A DNA stretch of 64,000 bases from Panorpa germanica (lineage: Eukaryota > Arthropoda > Insecta > Mecoptera > Panorpidae): positions 9,642,721 to 9,706,720 of the forward strand of contig OY783223.1 of NCBI GenBank assembly GCA_963678705.1, read 5' to 3'. Shown one piece after another: positions 33,501 through 44,908 of the stretch; position 1 is the first letter of the stretch, and every line of letters begins with the position of its first letter. A program made the position numbers and the translations under genes. The notes beneath the pieces are model-generated. The model had not been told where the DNA came from, made no database searches, and saw nothing but the letters and a program-made list of their open reading frames with translations.

Positions 33501-35434
33501 CAGGAATCGCATTAGGCGCAATCCTAAGCCAAGTTCAGGATGGAGTAGAACGTCCTGTCGCATACGCTTCTCGTAAATTAAATAAATGTGAGAAAAATTA
33601 CTCAACCACAGAAAGGGAATGTTTAGCGATTTTATGGAGTTTATCACACTTTCGTACATATTTATATGGTAAGAAATTTAAGATTCAAACAGATCACAGA
33701 TCATTACGTTGGTTAATGACTATGAAAGATCCAATGAAAAGTAGATTAGCACGGTGGGCTTTAACTTTAGCAGATTACGATTTTGAAATTATTTATAGGC
33801 CAGGAGTAAAACACGGTAATGTCGATGCATTAAGTAGAATAGAAACAGAAAGTATTGCAGCCGTAGCAGCTGAAGAAGTTCCATATTGGGATTGGTGTCA
33901 AATTAAAAATGAACAAGCTAGTGATTCCCATATTAAACAATTAATAACGCAAACTAAGTATGGGGAGAAAAATGATTATTATTTAGATGATAGGGGTATA
34001 CTGTATAAGAAAAGTAATGAAAAAACAGATAGAAATGACTGTGTAGTAGCACCAACACGAATGGTACCGAATATATTGTATATGTTTCACAATACGCCTT
34101 CAGCAGGGCATAGGGCATTTGAAGGGACACTACAGATAATAAAGAAACATTTTGTATGGCCAGCAATGAGACAAGACATAAAAAGATATTGTGAAGAATG
34201 TTTAAGCTGTCAAATGAGAAAAACTTCACCTCATTTAAAACGAGCACCGTTACAGAAATTTAAACCGCTTACTTATCCATTTGAAAGAATTTCACTAGAT
34301 ATTGTAGGACCATTAGTACTCAGTAATTCAGGAATGAAGTACATTTTAACAGTTCAATGTGCATTCTCAAAATACTTGCAAGCGTTTGCAATACCTGATC
34401 AGTCTGCAGAAACGGTAGCAAAGGTATTTTGTGAACAAGTTATAGCACGTTATGGTACTCCTAAAGCTTTATTGACAGATAGAGGAACTAACTTTTTGTC
34501 CGAATTATTTAGAAACGTTTGTAAAAGACTAGACATTACGCAACTTTCAACATCAGCGTATTCTCCTTCGACAAACGGAAGTTTAGAACGTTGTCATCGT
34601 ATATTAAAAGACTATTTGTCACATTTCGTGGATTCTGATCAAAGGAATTGGGATTCCTGCTTAAACTACGCTGTCATGGCATACAATGCAGCTATACATA
34701 GTTCGACACAAGAAACACCATTTTTTCTAATGCATGGTCGTGATATGGTATTACCATATGGTGAGGTATTAAAACCTGAAAGAGTTAGATACGACCTCGA
34801 TGATAATTATGCCGCCGAATTAATTTTAAGATTAAAGAACGCTTTTAAGTTATGTACAGAAAGGTTAGAAACAGCAAAAGATAGACAAGCTAAACAATAT
34901 AATAAAAAGTCGGAACCGGTCAAATTTAAAATAGGTGATCATGTGCTATTGAAACATATGACGCACACACCAGGATTAAGTAGAAAGCTTGGAAAAGTAT
35001 GGCGAGGTCCTTATAGAATTATTGATAGAACCAGCGAAGTAAACTTTTTAATAAAGGAAATTTATGGAAAACGGGAAGAACGAGTGCATGTTAATCGCCT
35101 CAAGAAATTTAAAGGTAACACAGCTGAAGTATTTTCAGGAAATAATGAAGTTCATTCAGAAAGTGAATCTGAAGATGAAGAAAATGATACGAATCTAAAT
35201 ACAGGTTTCGGTAATTTATTGAATTTTGGTTATACTAGTGATACGAATAATGATATATCAGATGAGATAGAAGAAATAATCGAGATAGACACGAATATTG
35301 ATAATAATGACAATATAGAGAATATTGATATTGAGATAGAAAATCCAGTTGAAGATACAATTGGGCATAGTTACTCTTTGCGCAGCCGATGCGTTGCACC
35401 AAAACAACCGTGGATATCGAATAGTAGAATATAA
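30521..35434 (+). CDS. pol: Gypsy Pol: protease, macro domain, RT, RNase H, integrase
   Basis: The frame is open from 30521 to TAA at 35434, -1 relative to gag. The first ATG (30752) is not the start, because the protease active site DSGAGAS (Asp at 30677) lies upstream; expression is by frameshift. Numbered from that ATG: a protease tail with GIIGLDFL (about 41-48), a basic linker, a macro domain (about 170-310), a Gypsy-type connector (about 390-480), and the RT with LDLASGFWQ, MPFGLVSAPATFQ and YLDD (765-768). RNase H follows (TDAS D915, E956, D981, D1025). Integrase has H1113/H1120/C1150/C1153, D1183, D1243 and E1279 with the D-x35-E spacing, and a WRGPYR (GPY) motif near 1417. An acidic Asp/Glu/Asn tail ends in YSLRSR. 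No stop or frameshift breaks pol. Confidence 0.95.
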   Translation, partial: FKRIDGFTHYPRRRSHSISKKGNLTPLYVPAFHDNQWFLNLVINGQNCNVLIDSGAGASLLTRECLKTEKITESQNILRDAQNNKIHTLGKSRLKLDLFGDNVTFDFEIVENMENWTGIIGLDFLRKFGIIVDFGKGILIYRNVIYDINRNTVHDFQRDNLNINNMIRENVKGIIRKQKRIISKSGKIVEKNRKDRNIGCNESENIDVKREVNNQRIDKIGHEYKSFDDFLKWKISRFPTIETLCKINYNKGDLFNASSKYALGHCVASDLRMSQGIAVEFKERFGRVEQLLRQKQKKGGLAILKDENRFIYYLVTKKRSNEKPLYADLYSSIIKLRDHMLENKVKFIALPYIACGLDKLDFTIVSKMIEYIFSESKIKIAFYDGESEKNEKRYMNCVISKNDNDLKDNIDGKNVKSQEQVKKWKNLQTKWLKRIHTAERAEKINTTMNEKSETTRKRTDAHMCSSNRYSVRLLGQETLPPRCTINVHAFQKDIKEGHGIFNPELSIDGVLVARSVNSICKGRLICRITNVTQKNINIPINTKIGIIEPYDDEYTETVELLREHVRQRNKNILIGAVRSAETNTGFENIQLFDEIGYNNLTAKEDKIIHEVTNQWKQKSHKNDDINKTQRITELFSKIKLNHLSARDQSKMENLIYEYRDIFLTEGQELKTTSIVKHKIIIQDVPPITKQPYRVPHAQLQVLREQIDQMLEDGIVEPSMSPWSSNVVLVNKKAANGENKVRVCIDYRGLNAITKRDYFPLPHLVDTLDKLGKASLFTKLDLASGFWQIEMDEKSKELTAFSTPDLHLQFNVMPFGLVSAPATFQRLMYAVLAGLTGVHCLVYLDDIIIFSNDDVDSHIQRIKEVFDRLREASLTLKPSKCEFMNKETQYFGHIISSDGVKADPEKTEVIRNYPRPKTVKQIRSFIGLASFYRRFIKNFSELSSSLTKLTCKNESFIWGPEQEKSFEALKNALCSEPVLAYPDFSQEFILGTDASGIALGAILSQVQDGVERPVAYASRKLNKCEKNYSTTERECLAILWSLSHFRTYLYGKKFKIQTDHRSLRWLMTMKDPMKSRLARWALTLADYDFEIIYRPGVKHGNVDALSRIETESIAAVAAEEVPYWDWCQIKNEQASDSHIKQLITQTKYGEKNDYYLDDRGILYKKSNEKTDRNDCVVAPTRMVPNILYMFHNTPSAGHRAFEGTLQIIKKHFVWPAMRQDIKRYCEECLSCQMRKTSPHLKRAPLQKFKPLTYPFERISLDIVGPLVLSNSGMKYILTVQCAFSKYLQAFAIPDQSAETVAKVFCEQVIARYGTPKALLTDRGTNFLSELFRNVCKRLDITQLSTSAYSPSTNGSLERCHRILKDYLSHFVDSDQRNWDSCLNYAVMAYNAAIHSSTQETPFFLMHGRDMVLPYGEVLKPERVRYDLDDNYAAELILRLKNAFKLCTERLETAKDRQAKQYNKKSEPVKFKIGDHVLLKHMTHTPGLSRKLGKVWRGPYRIIDRTSEVNFLIKEIYGKREERVHVNRLKKFKGNTAEVFSGNNEVHSESESEDEENDTNLNTGFGNLLNFGYTSDTNNDISDEIEEIIEIDTNIDNNDNIENIDIEIENPVEDTIGHSYSLRSRCVAPKQPWISNSRI
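31259..31681 (+). other. TARG1/OARD1-type macro domain within Pol
   Basis: Residues about 170-310 (counted from the ATG at 30752) read NKGDLFNA, then HCVASDLRMSQGIAVEFKERFG, then GGLAILKDENRFIYYLVTKKR, then ALPYIACGLDKLDF. This order and wording is that of the ALC1-like macro subfamily represented by human TARG1/OARD1 (C6orf130), which removes ADP-ribose from Asp/Glu and hydrolyses O-acetyl-ADP-ribose. The equivalents of TARG1 Lys84 (K240, in VTKKR) and Asp125 (D281, in CGLD) are both present, so activity is plausible. The domain sits between protease and RT, where the basic linker suggests a separable module. Family assignment comes from motif recognition, not a search. Confidence 0.88.
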
Positions 35435-37533
35435 CTAATTATAACTATCAGAGTTTCAATAGGATATAAATTAGTTAAGGTCAATTTGAAAAAGGGATTA
35501 TTTTATCGTTAAAGTTGTTAATAGGGACTAATATAGTACTTTAATATTTTACGAGTAAAAGAAACATAAAAACAGAAAGGTCATGAGTTACAAAAATAAA
35601 CATATAATTAGGCACTAAAGTTATTTGTAACAGATGTATTGAAATTCGAGTCAGAAAGGTCATAGAAGAAATTAACACTTGAGAATATAAGTGAACATAA
35701 ATAAGACTTCTAACAGGGGGTTGGAGAACATAAATTAGATAAGGGTACAATAATATACAAATTAGACCAGAAGTTACAGATGTACGAAACATGAGTAACA
35801 ATAACGTTTAATAATTATTTTTATGTTTTTATTGAGATATACTAATGCTATATAATTTCAGATGGACAACCATATGATGAATACAGCAAGCAGAATAAGA
35901 TGACTTAATTGAAGATTTTATATAAGAATAAATTAAAATGTTTTTCTGTTCACAGATCGTTTTGGAAATTTTAATAGAGAAAGAAGAAGATTTTAAAATT
36001 GATAAGAGGTATTCATTGAAAATTTGAACACTTGTATTGTTAAATTGCATTGAGATATAATATAATATAGAGAAAAGAAATTTTATTTTGTGAAGCACAT
36101 GTAAAACTACATGCGAATATAAAGAAGTTGATTTAAATTCAAGTAACAAGTGTTGAAGTTTAATAATTATGTTTACCTTGACTATAGTATTTGAGTAAAG
36201 TATCTATAAAATTAAGATTTTGTTGTTTAAAAATAATAAATAGATTTAAAAATAATTTTTGATATAACCATGTTTAGAATAATGTTTTGATTTGAAAAAA
36301 AATAAATATAATAAATTTGTTAAATGAAAAATACAGTAAATGAGAATAAGTTCATTAAAACATTCGTTAATAAAAGAATAAACTAAAGTATGAAATATTG
36401 ATTCTAAATTTAAGAGAAAAGTTAAATTTGTATTTTAATTAAAGAAAAAAATATGTTTACATTAAATTTCATTATTATGTAGAATTAACAGTAGTTTGTA
36501 AGAGGTATGAAAATAATTTATGGCATAAATATTGCAAAGTTGGAAAATATATATACAACAATCAAAGGAAAAAAAGTAATAAGATTAAATTCAAAAGAGA
36601 TTGATGTTGCCGTAAGATATTTACATGTTGTGTTTAAAATATAAGTAAAATAACTAGAAATTAAGACATGCTATGAAATAAATTCATATTTTGTAATGAC
36701 TATAACTTCTAAGTAAAGTAAATCGAATTATTAGTAAAAGAGCTATACAAGAGCCAAATTTGTTATGTCAATTATAAGAAATTATAGAAAAAAAAGACAG
36801 AAAATGAATTTATAATTAAGATAATTACGTAAGGGTATACATTGCAGCATTTACCACAACGGAGAACTGAAGGATGAGACTAGTAGTTGATTTTCATAAT
36901 GCGTAAGACTAAGGTAATAAGTGTGAATACTTGAACGAGTCAATGATCGAATGTACGAGAGAAACTACCAGAATGCAAGTCGTTATGAGATGAAGATTCC
37001 GATGAAATCGATGCATATTGAAAGATGAAGAAAACAATACGAAATGACGAAGTCCGTGAATAATCCAGAAGAAATTAAGGGTCTAAGTGAAGCAGTAATC
37101 ACTTAAGAAGAAAACATATATCATATGTGTATTAATCTACAAGTATTGTAAACAGAACGAGAATTTACAAATGTAATGGACCATTAAAAACTATCAGTAT
37201 TGTTTATATGAGCTACGGAAATATGAAGCCAGATGCAAAGCAGTAGGACAAGGCCGCATTCGAAAACAAACCGAGGCAGAGCGTATTCGAAACGAAGAAA
37301 AGTATTCACTTATTTATCAAAGTTGGTTGCATGTTGTAATGAAACTATGAGAACAAAATCACCTACATAAAGCAGATAAAGAAGAATTATTTTGATTATC
37401 AACGACTATATATTATTGATTTATTGATTTAAATTTTAAATTGCATTTATTTTTAAGGTTTCAATTATGAATGAATCTAGAAATACGGGAAAGACTAATA
37501 AAATTATAATCATTGGATTATAGATTTTAATTT
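35435..37533 (+). other. Gypsy 3' non-coding region (env position)
   Basis: About 2.1 kb between pol and the polypurine tract, AT- and purine-rich on the plus strand. There is no plus-strand frame of note; the only open frames are short and antisense (for example 35829-36149) without motifs. An env gene would lie here in an errantivirus-like element; none is visible, nor any recognisable remnant of one. Confidence 0.6.
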
Positions 37534-37548
37534 AAAAACGGGAAGCAA
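37534..37548 (+). other. Polypurine tract
   Basis: AAAAACGGGAAGCAA directly abuts the TG of the 3' LTR and is almost entirely purine. It is the expected primer for plus-strand DNA synthesis. Confidence 0.75.
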
Positions 37549-38530
37549 TGTAACAGTCCCATATAGATTCATTAATTATTGATAATATATTTTAACTAAC
37601 TATTTAGGAACCATTGGATGGTTCAAATACAAAGTAGTTTTAATAGTTTTAGGCGTCTAAATGTCGCGAACTTTGTTTAAATTAAGTATAGCTTTATCGA
37701 TAGAACCATGTTCGTATATTAGTATAATATTCAAAATTGCTGACATAATATTTACAATAACATTTAAGAGAAATATTAATTAACTTCGTTTGTTGAAGGC
37801 ACGTGTAGCTTTTGGGCGTGAAGCACGTGGAGTTTTAATTAATGTTTATGTTGGAACCAAATATGAAAAGTCCAAAGAACTAATGACGGAATGTCATCTG
37901 ACTTTAGTAGTGATGACGAAATAACATTTGAGTTCAAACGAGTTCATATATTCAAACAAAGAGCTTTAATCTATATAAGCTTAGTTTAAGAGAGTAGAGG
38001 GGGTCAGTCCATCAAGATCAATCAGCCAGTTAGTACGTCGAGACGTCAATCGAAAGGTCTGTCTAATCAGCCCCGTCTAATAAGGGAGTAGCGCCCCTTA
38101 GTCGGTGGTTCGGGTATTAGTCAGTCGCTTTGACATAAAGATTATTAAAATTACTAAGATTTGTATTAATTAAGTTTTTGAATAATAAAGAAAATAGTGT
38201 TAATGAATCCCTTGTTTTAATTGTAAAAGTACTTAGAATTAACGGTCGTGTCGCGTTAAATAAAGTGATTGTCCAAAGCAGAGGAAGCTGCCTGCAGAGA
38301 AAGTACAAAAAGTAAGTAAAACCTAATATATTTATGAAATATAATTAGATGAGGTAATAAGTCCTGAATAATAAAGAAGCCTCCACAATTAGCATTAGCT
38401 TGGTCATCCGACTCAAGGGGAACCAGATCCTCATAAACGAACTTTCGCATGAGACGATTGTAGTATCGCTCTCATAAAATAAGTAACTACCACCATATAT
38501 AGATAGTAGATATTTGGGGGTAGGGTTACA
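37549..38530 (+). repeat. 3' LTR (982 bp)
   Basis: Direct repeat of 27280-28261 at a constant offset of 10,269, with no difference noticed. Its AATAAA hexamers (for example 38184-38189) would end the element transcript. Confidence 0.96.
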
Positions 38531-38534
38531 ATAT
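38531..38534. repeat. Target-site duplication, right (ATAT)
   Basis: ATAT immediately after the GTTACA end of the 3' LTR; matches 27276-27279. Confidence 0.75.
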
Positions 38535-38956
38535 GAAGACAGCCAGCAATCAAGCTGACAATAAAACATTTTATTTCCATCAGGATCTTCTGTTTATTTG
38601 CATGAAAACTATTAACTAAAACGCCATCTTCACCAGTGTTTCTGAAACGAGGGGTCGCTGCAGAATTAAAATAAAACAACCCTAGAATGTTTTTTTTTAT
38701 TTGCTTATACTGTGACCTGTCCTACAGAGATTTAAATATAGAGAGTAGTTTTTTTCTTGATGTCCAAATTTTATATTATGTATGACGACGCGAAGATTGC
38801 ACCTCTTGTCACGTCTTGTCAAATTTTGTGGGATAATGGTCGACTAATATAAAACAAAAAGAGAAAAAATACAATATTTTTAATAGACTTCATAAATTGA
38901 ATACAAGAAGACGAACTGGCCAGTCGGCTTCGTAATATTTTTGTCACGCTTTTTTT

Positions 38957-39552
38957 GGTAAGGTCAAAACGATAAAAAAGAAGTATATTTTCGATAATGT
39001 TTTTTGACGACACAGTTAATATATAATTATTTCTATAATTATTACATGATAAAATAACATTTGAAGAATATTTTGTGAAATTTTCATAAATAAATATCAA
39101 GAAATGAGCCATTGATAGCGAATCTCCGCAGACGTCACAAAAAAAAGTAACATTGCGGTGCCACTCATAACTCATCACTGGATTTTCTGAAATCAAAAAA
39201 CCAAAATGATTTCTTTAGTTGATAAGTTTCTGCAGGTAACACTGTCGAGTTTTTTTCTTTTTAAACTCGACAGCGTTACCTCGGCGTTTATGTAAAGAAA
39301 GAGTGTGCAAAATTTCAAAAGAATCGGTCCAGTAGATTTTGAGCCAGAGATTGCATCGACTCTGAAAAACCTAAGTGTGAGAAACTGCATTTAAAAGTTT
39401 CAGAGTAAGACGAAACCAGACCAGAGAGGTGAAGACTTAAAGCTCTGTATCTCAAACAGTTTTACTCCAATCGACTTCAAATTTTCACACAATAAACTTA
39501 ATATGTTGTGCATATAAATAAATTTAAAAAAAAAATTGAAACCTTACTCCCC
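38957..39552. mobile_element. TIR element (MITE-like), family A copy 2
   Basis: Same orientation and order as 12190-12876. The left tip has lost its G run (only GGTAAGGTC remains), and the right end reads ACCTTACTCCCC followed by TTAA. The internal hairpin (39235-39252 with 39263-39280, one mismatch) has only a 10-base loop against 97 in copy 1. Confidence 0.72.
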
Positions 39553-42500
39553 TTAAGAATTCGGGTTACGAAAGAGGGTTGACAAACACTGCCTTAAAAC
39601 ATTTTCTTAGTGTCGCCGTCATCAGACAGTTTATGTGTACTAGATTTAAATAATAATTGTTTTTTTATTTATTTTTAACATGTTTTGTGTCACACACACA
39701 TACATACACACACACACACAGGCAAACAGAGAGACATGTACACTACTTACTATAATGCAAACAAAGTTTTGAAGAACTAGTGATCATAAAACAGAAGTAA
39801 TTTGCTTCCGCTAGGACTCGGAATGCATCAAAACGAATTTAATTATATTGAGTGCTGTGAGTTAGAAAGAGATAAATATATATTTGTGTAGACGTTTTAT
39901 TTCTTTAAGTTTCTGTATAAAAGGTATACTATGTAAAAATGTATAAAATGTATGTATACAACGTATTTGATAAACATTATATGGTTTACATAAACCAGAC
40001 TAATTATTTTTTAATTTAAATGACATTTTATTATGTTTTTGTTTTCACAAAAATGTTTAATTGAATTGTTTTATTCAATTTCATTTACATATCCGTTTTA
40101 ATGGTTGTAAGCATATGTTTTATATAATTGTTTTTGCTTTTGTTTTTGTTTATGAAAGTGGGCTTCAATGGGATGTAGGAGTGTCCCAAAAAACAAGTTT
40201 CCAATACTGAGTTGCGTGGGTCGGGAAATTAAAAAAAACGGGAACATTTTTTGAATTACTATTATTTATATATTTATTTTTGTTACAGGTAAGAATCTAC
40301 TACATACTTTCTTAGTGAAAAGACGAAAAATGGTTTAATATATTAGCAACAGATGGCAGTAAGTGATTTTTAAATATTTGTAAATATTCATGTAGTAGTT
40401 TGATGCGTAGTTCAACGAAATTCTCATCGTGTAGATATTTAACAGATATTTTGATGACTGCTGCATGCAATCGTTTCGCCCCGCCTTTACACCTTAATGG
40501 CATACTTCATAAATAATCTTCATTCCAATAGATGTACACACACGTATGTATTTCTACATGTGTTTGTACATATATACATTTATTTGTAGAGAAAGTCCAG
40601 TAAACAGGTGTGTTATCTTCCAAGACACGTGTACGAACGTGGGACGTGCCAAACGTTACAACAAGTAATAGAAAATATTATTTTATTTATGTGACCCATA
40701 ATTTCAAATTATCAAAGAATTCTTTGTTAGCTGAAATGCAATAATTTATAATTTTTGTTTGAAATATTATTCTATTAAGAAAACAACACTTAACAATGTA
40801 AATAATTAGCTGCCATCTGCCGGAAAATGTGGGAAATATAATGAAAAATGTTCTAAAATGTTGTTTAATACTTGTTTAATAATATCTTATTAGTATCTTT
40901 AAAGCAATCATCGGTACACGTGTTGCTGTCGTTAATTCTCGTAGTATCAATGACACGTGTGTAAAACACATTTTGAAATACGTATGCATAGGTGGTTTTT
41001 AAAAACCGGAAAACACAGAATGAATTGTGTGGTGAGTAAATAAATCTAACAGTCTGGGAACACAAATGAATGCTGTAGAGAAATATCGATAACGATGAAC
41101 ACGTGGAATGCATTGAACTGCGTACGTCACTTCCTGTGTAACGGTGAAACGAAGTAAATTAACTATGAGAAGCTAAGTAATTGTTGCAGTAATATAAATA
41201 TTCATTATGCCAGTAAATGAGTAGCACGCAGGCAGCCATGGAATTTACGGTAAAGTTCACAAAAAACATGTTTTTTTGTGTTTAAATCGTTTTATGTAAG
41301 TAACTATAAACGCGAATCAAAATCTAAAGCTGCAATTAGTTAGTGTCTACATTTTAAGCTTTCTTCCACTGACTTTTAATGAGTTGGAACCGCAAAAATA
41401 AGTTTTGAAAATGAATATTGCTATATTTTCTAATTAAATTCCAATTTCTATATGACTGGTAACATTTCTAAGTGTTTATCATAAATTTTGTAATCTTTAT
41501 TTACTTTATTCACTCTCATTGGTTTTCGTTCCAATGATTCAAACTTTAATTAAATTTATCTCGAGTTCAAAACGGTCAATCAATTTCAAATTTTCAGAAT
41601 AATTAGATATTTATATACTTTATGATTGTATAAAATATAATTGTATACTTATAGCACGACAACTACCGTAAAACTGTTTACCTGAGAGGTCAACCTGTCC
41701 GGTAAATCGTTCAGTAAAATCGCTTTGATCTGTCACGTGACCGTAATGAAGTTAGCAGTATCAATCCTAGTCCTATTGCTTTATTAATTTCAAAGAAAAC
41801 GCATTCAGTGTTTATTTTAGTTATTTCAAATATATGGTAACCATTTCCCCATTGAGGTTTTCCACGATGCATTTTCCATAAGGTTTTAGGGTTTTGGACC
41901 TTCTGTGTTCGTCTACAAATTGATTTAATGTATAGAACGGTCGGTTAACTCGTTAAAATAATTGGAATGATTAATTTACAGGCGTTCTAACCTGGTGAAT
42001 ACCACCCTGTAGTTGGTGATGTATAAACCTGCAATCCACCCTCAATTGTGGACCGTGAATTGTAGCCGTAGGGATCAATTATAATTTAAAATGTACAAAC
42101 AATACGAAAATATAACTCAAAAGGGATAGGAATTATTTTGAAGCGATTAGGGGTTTCTGTTATCGTGAAAATTTTAAGACGATTGACCATTTCGAGAGCT
42201 CGTTTTAGGCAAACATTAATTTATAATAAATTAACTATTATTATTAAAGTTTTCAAACAAACATACAAACAAGCGAACATTATTTCAGATTTATTTCTAA
42301 TGATAAGAAGATTTATTTCACTAATTTTATTGTTGTAAAGTTTTGCAGCAATTTCCCTCAAAAACACATAAAATAATGTTATCACAATCGCTGCCACTAG
42401 GTGGCTATTAGGCCCATTACGCCATTACAGAAAGCACCAGCGTTAGCACTGGCTGTGTACAACATTCGAGCGCTAAGCCGTCATAAAGAAATGGCGGAAT

Positions 42501-44632
42501 TATAATATTAATAGGTGCCATAAAGCAAAAGTATGAGATCTTATCTAGCGATTAATAATGAAAATAATTGTTAGTGTCAGAAGTGAAAATATGGGCGCCA
42601 GGCGTTGCGTTTGAAAGGCTAAGAATATATTTTTCGTATATAAGATGTTTCAAATGAGCTGATACCTTAATTATATTATGCCATTTTTGTTGTACGCGTT
42701 TTTGAACGTTCATATTTAACAGAAGTGTAGAAAACACATTTACAATTTGTTACTACATCGCACATAATTTGACAACATGTCTTAATTAAAAAGAATTATA
42801 TAATTAGCGATGTAGTATATATTTTTTCGGACATTTCTAAATCTACAAAATATGTTCTTACTCATTAAAATATACGTCACTGTAAGAGTATTTTATAATG
42901 TCAGTAGTTTAAAATTTAATAATGTTTATTATTTCGATGGCCATAATCTAATAACCATAAATTTCAGCACAATTAAGTACTTTAAAAGTTAGGTACTTTA
43001 CAACCGAAAAAAAACAAACTTTTATTAGATAAAAGAAATATTATATGCCGTGTCCTCTCTGTACATTTGGTCCAGAACCGAAAATCCAAGCGACACAACG
43101 CAGGACTCAGTGAAACTTGCGGATGCTGTGGTGATACGTTCGCCGAGATGATTCTAGTCATTTAGAGTTGATCAGGAGACTGTGAGGAGAGGTGGGGGCG
43201 GATTAGAAGACGAACACGATGCTCTGCATAACAATCAGGGATAATGATAAGTTGGCGGAAATACTTTAGACGGAATAAAGTAACCGTCGGATCTCGGGGT
43301 TCTCTTATCGAAGGACTAACTCGCATTAATATAATAGGTGTATAGCTCCAGTTATTCGTAAAGCTGCACTTCGTTTGATAGCTTACTAAAATAAGATTAC
43401 GGTATAATTGGTTGGCCCTGTGGTAAAGGTTAAAAAGATTTGGTAAGCCCTACATGATTCTTTGTAGATCATAGAGAAATTCATCAGAATTCTATACGCT
43501 TCTATTTAAGATATATAAACCAATATTTAGCAATATAAAAGACAAACTTTTATCAGTAGATAATCAAATTTATCCGCCACCATTTTGACCAACATTCTTG
43601 TCCGGTTATTTGTCCGTAATGTTTATCCATGACCTCCCGCTCTCTCCATTCCTTTTCTTTCCGTTGAAGTTATTTTCCATTCCTTCACATTGGAACGTAA
43701 CGGGAATGTGAAGGGATGATTGGGGAGAGGTTAGAAGAGGAAGGGGTCAAACTATGAAGCACGTCTGAACCTTTTTGATCGAACAATTCCAACGGACGTG
43801 CGATTTAGACTCTGTCAAGAATTCCACCTTTTTTTTTACCACTCCTCTTATATGTCCATTTTACTGCACCCAGTAACTGCACCACATCCTGGGGGAATTG
43901 TATTAAACCCCTATACTATTCCCAAGACAGCTAGGTAATAATTCATATATATACAATCAACTGGAAGTAACTCAATGAAGGAGACATCATTTCGAACCAC
44001 TTATTACGAGTAATCATTTTGTAACACAAGAGAATTTAAATTGCTTATTAAATGTTAGTTGAATTAATTTTTTATGTATTCAACGACCGACAACGAAGGA
44101 GTACAAACAATTAAATATATTCCAAGATTGTTTCTTGTTGTCTCGTTAATTTGTCTTAAGTTTCACTCATCTTATTCTGCGTCAAAGGATGGCAACAGTG
44201 AAACACGATATGTGTGTCTTATGAGAAGCAAGTAAGAAAGTCAAAGGCGTCGAGTTACTTTACTTTTAAAGGACTTTAAATTAAGGCAAGTAAGAAATTG
44301 CGATCGCAGTCCGGAATAGAACAAACGAAGGGTTGAAAGCGATATGATCCTTAGAGCATAGATATATGGAGAGGGAATGCTGGACCTGAAAGTGTGTCCA
44401 AAATATGTGCGAGAGCGAAAGGTATATGTTCCTACGACCCAATGTTAAAACTAGATGAGATTATTCGGAAGAGGGGGCGCTCAAAAACACATTTCTGCAA
44501 ACAATTAATAACAGTAGCGGTGTTACCTTTGCGTGTAGCTACAGGGCTTGTACCATAATATCTTTCTACGAATTCACCCACCTTTAATAAAACCAGAACC
44601 AGTAAACCTCACATTGTCTTTGAGAACAAAGC
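39553..44632. other. Non-coding stretch, simple repeat and CTCF-like words
   Basis: A CA microsatellite with TACA interruptions lies at 39691-39720. CTCF-like words lie at 40346-40359, 40810-40823 (reverse) and 42394-42405. No frame with recognisable protein motifs. Confidence 0.4.
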
Positions 44633-44638
44633 TTTATT
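44633..44638 (-). terminator. Poly(A) signal for candidate minus-strand exon
   Basis: AATAAA on the minus strand about 57 bases after the TGA of the candidate exon, followed by a G/T-richer stretch, as at a normal cleavage site. Confidence 0.35.
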
Positions 44639-44694
44639 CATCTTAAACACAAAGTTTAGCTTCTCCCAGATTTTTTCATCGTATGTCAATTCCC

Positions 44695-44908
44695 TCAGGC
44701 GTTCTTGGCCGCAGCGCCCATGACATCAAATATTTTGAGTTTCGAGGTGCGTGAGGCATTTGGTTCAAGTCTTAGCTTAGCTCTCCAAAGTTGTTTGTTC
44801 TTAAACTTAACCCCTCTCCCTCCCACAGATTCTCCTCCACCATAACTTACCTTCTTCCTTACTTTCGTCTTATTTCTAGCACTCCTGTTTTTGATACATC
44901 TCCACGTA
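44695..44908 (-). CDS. Candidate 3'-terminal host exon, unknown protein
   Basis: Reading the minus strand from a possible acceptor (AACACAG at 44914-44909) gives 70 in-frame codons ending in TGA (44695-44697). The predicted peptide is basic and ends SKLKIFDVMGAAAKNA; the last 30 codons are much more GC-rich than the surroundings, as for conserved coding sequence. A poly(A) signal follows within about 60 bases. No ATG starts it, so it would be the last exon of a gene lying to the right. The family is not recognised. Against it: an internal AAG|GTAAGT looks like a donor, and the acceptor's pyrimidine tract is poor. The true exon may be shorter than drawn. Confidence 0.38.

Larger units (their letters stand above)
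27280..38530 (+). mobile_element. Complete Ty3/Gypsy LTR retrotransposon carrying a macro domain
   Basis: An 11,251-bp element in the order LTR (982 bp), tRNA-Leu-type primer site, repeat-rich leader, gag, -1 frameshift site, pol (protease, macro domain, reverse transcriptase, RNase H, integrase with GPY motif, acidic tail), 2.1-kb non-coding region, polypurine tract, LTR. The 4-bp ATAT on each side (27276-27279, 38531-38534) is the integrase target duplication. Integrase after RT/RNase H defines the Ty3/Gypsy order. No env-like frame was seen. The two LTRs have equal length and no difference was noticed in reading, so insertion is recent and the copy may be active. Confidence 0.96.

Noticed and set aside
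35541..36149. Antisense frames in the Gypsy 3' region as a possible env or antisense gene
   Set aside because: They are antisense, short, hydrophobic from T-rich composition, and lack signal peptide, cleavage site or Cys pattern.
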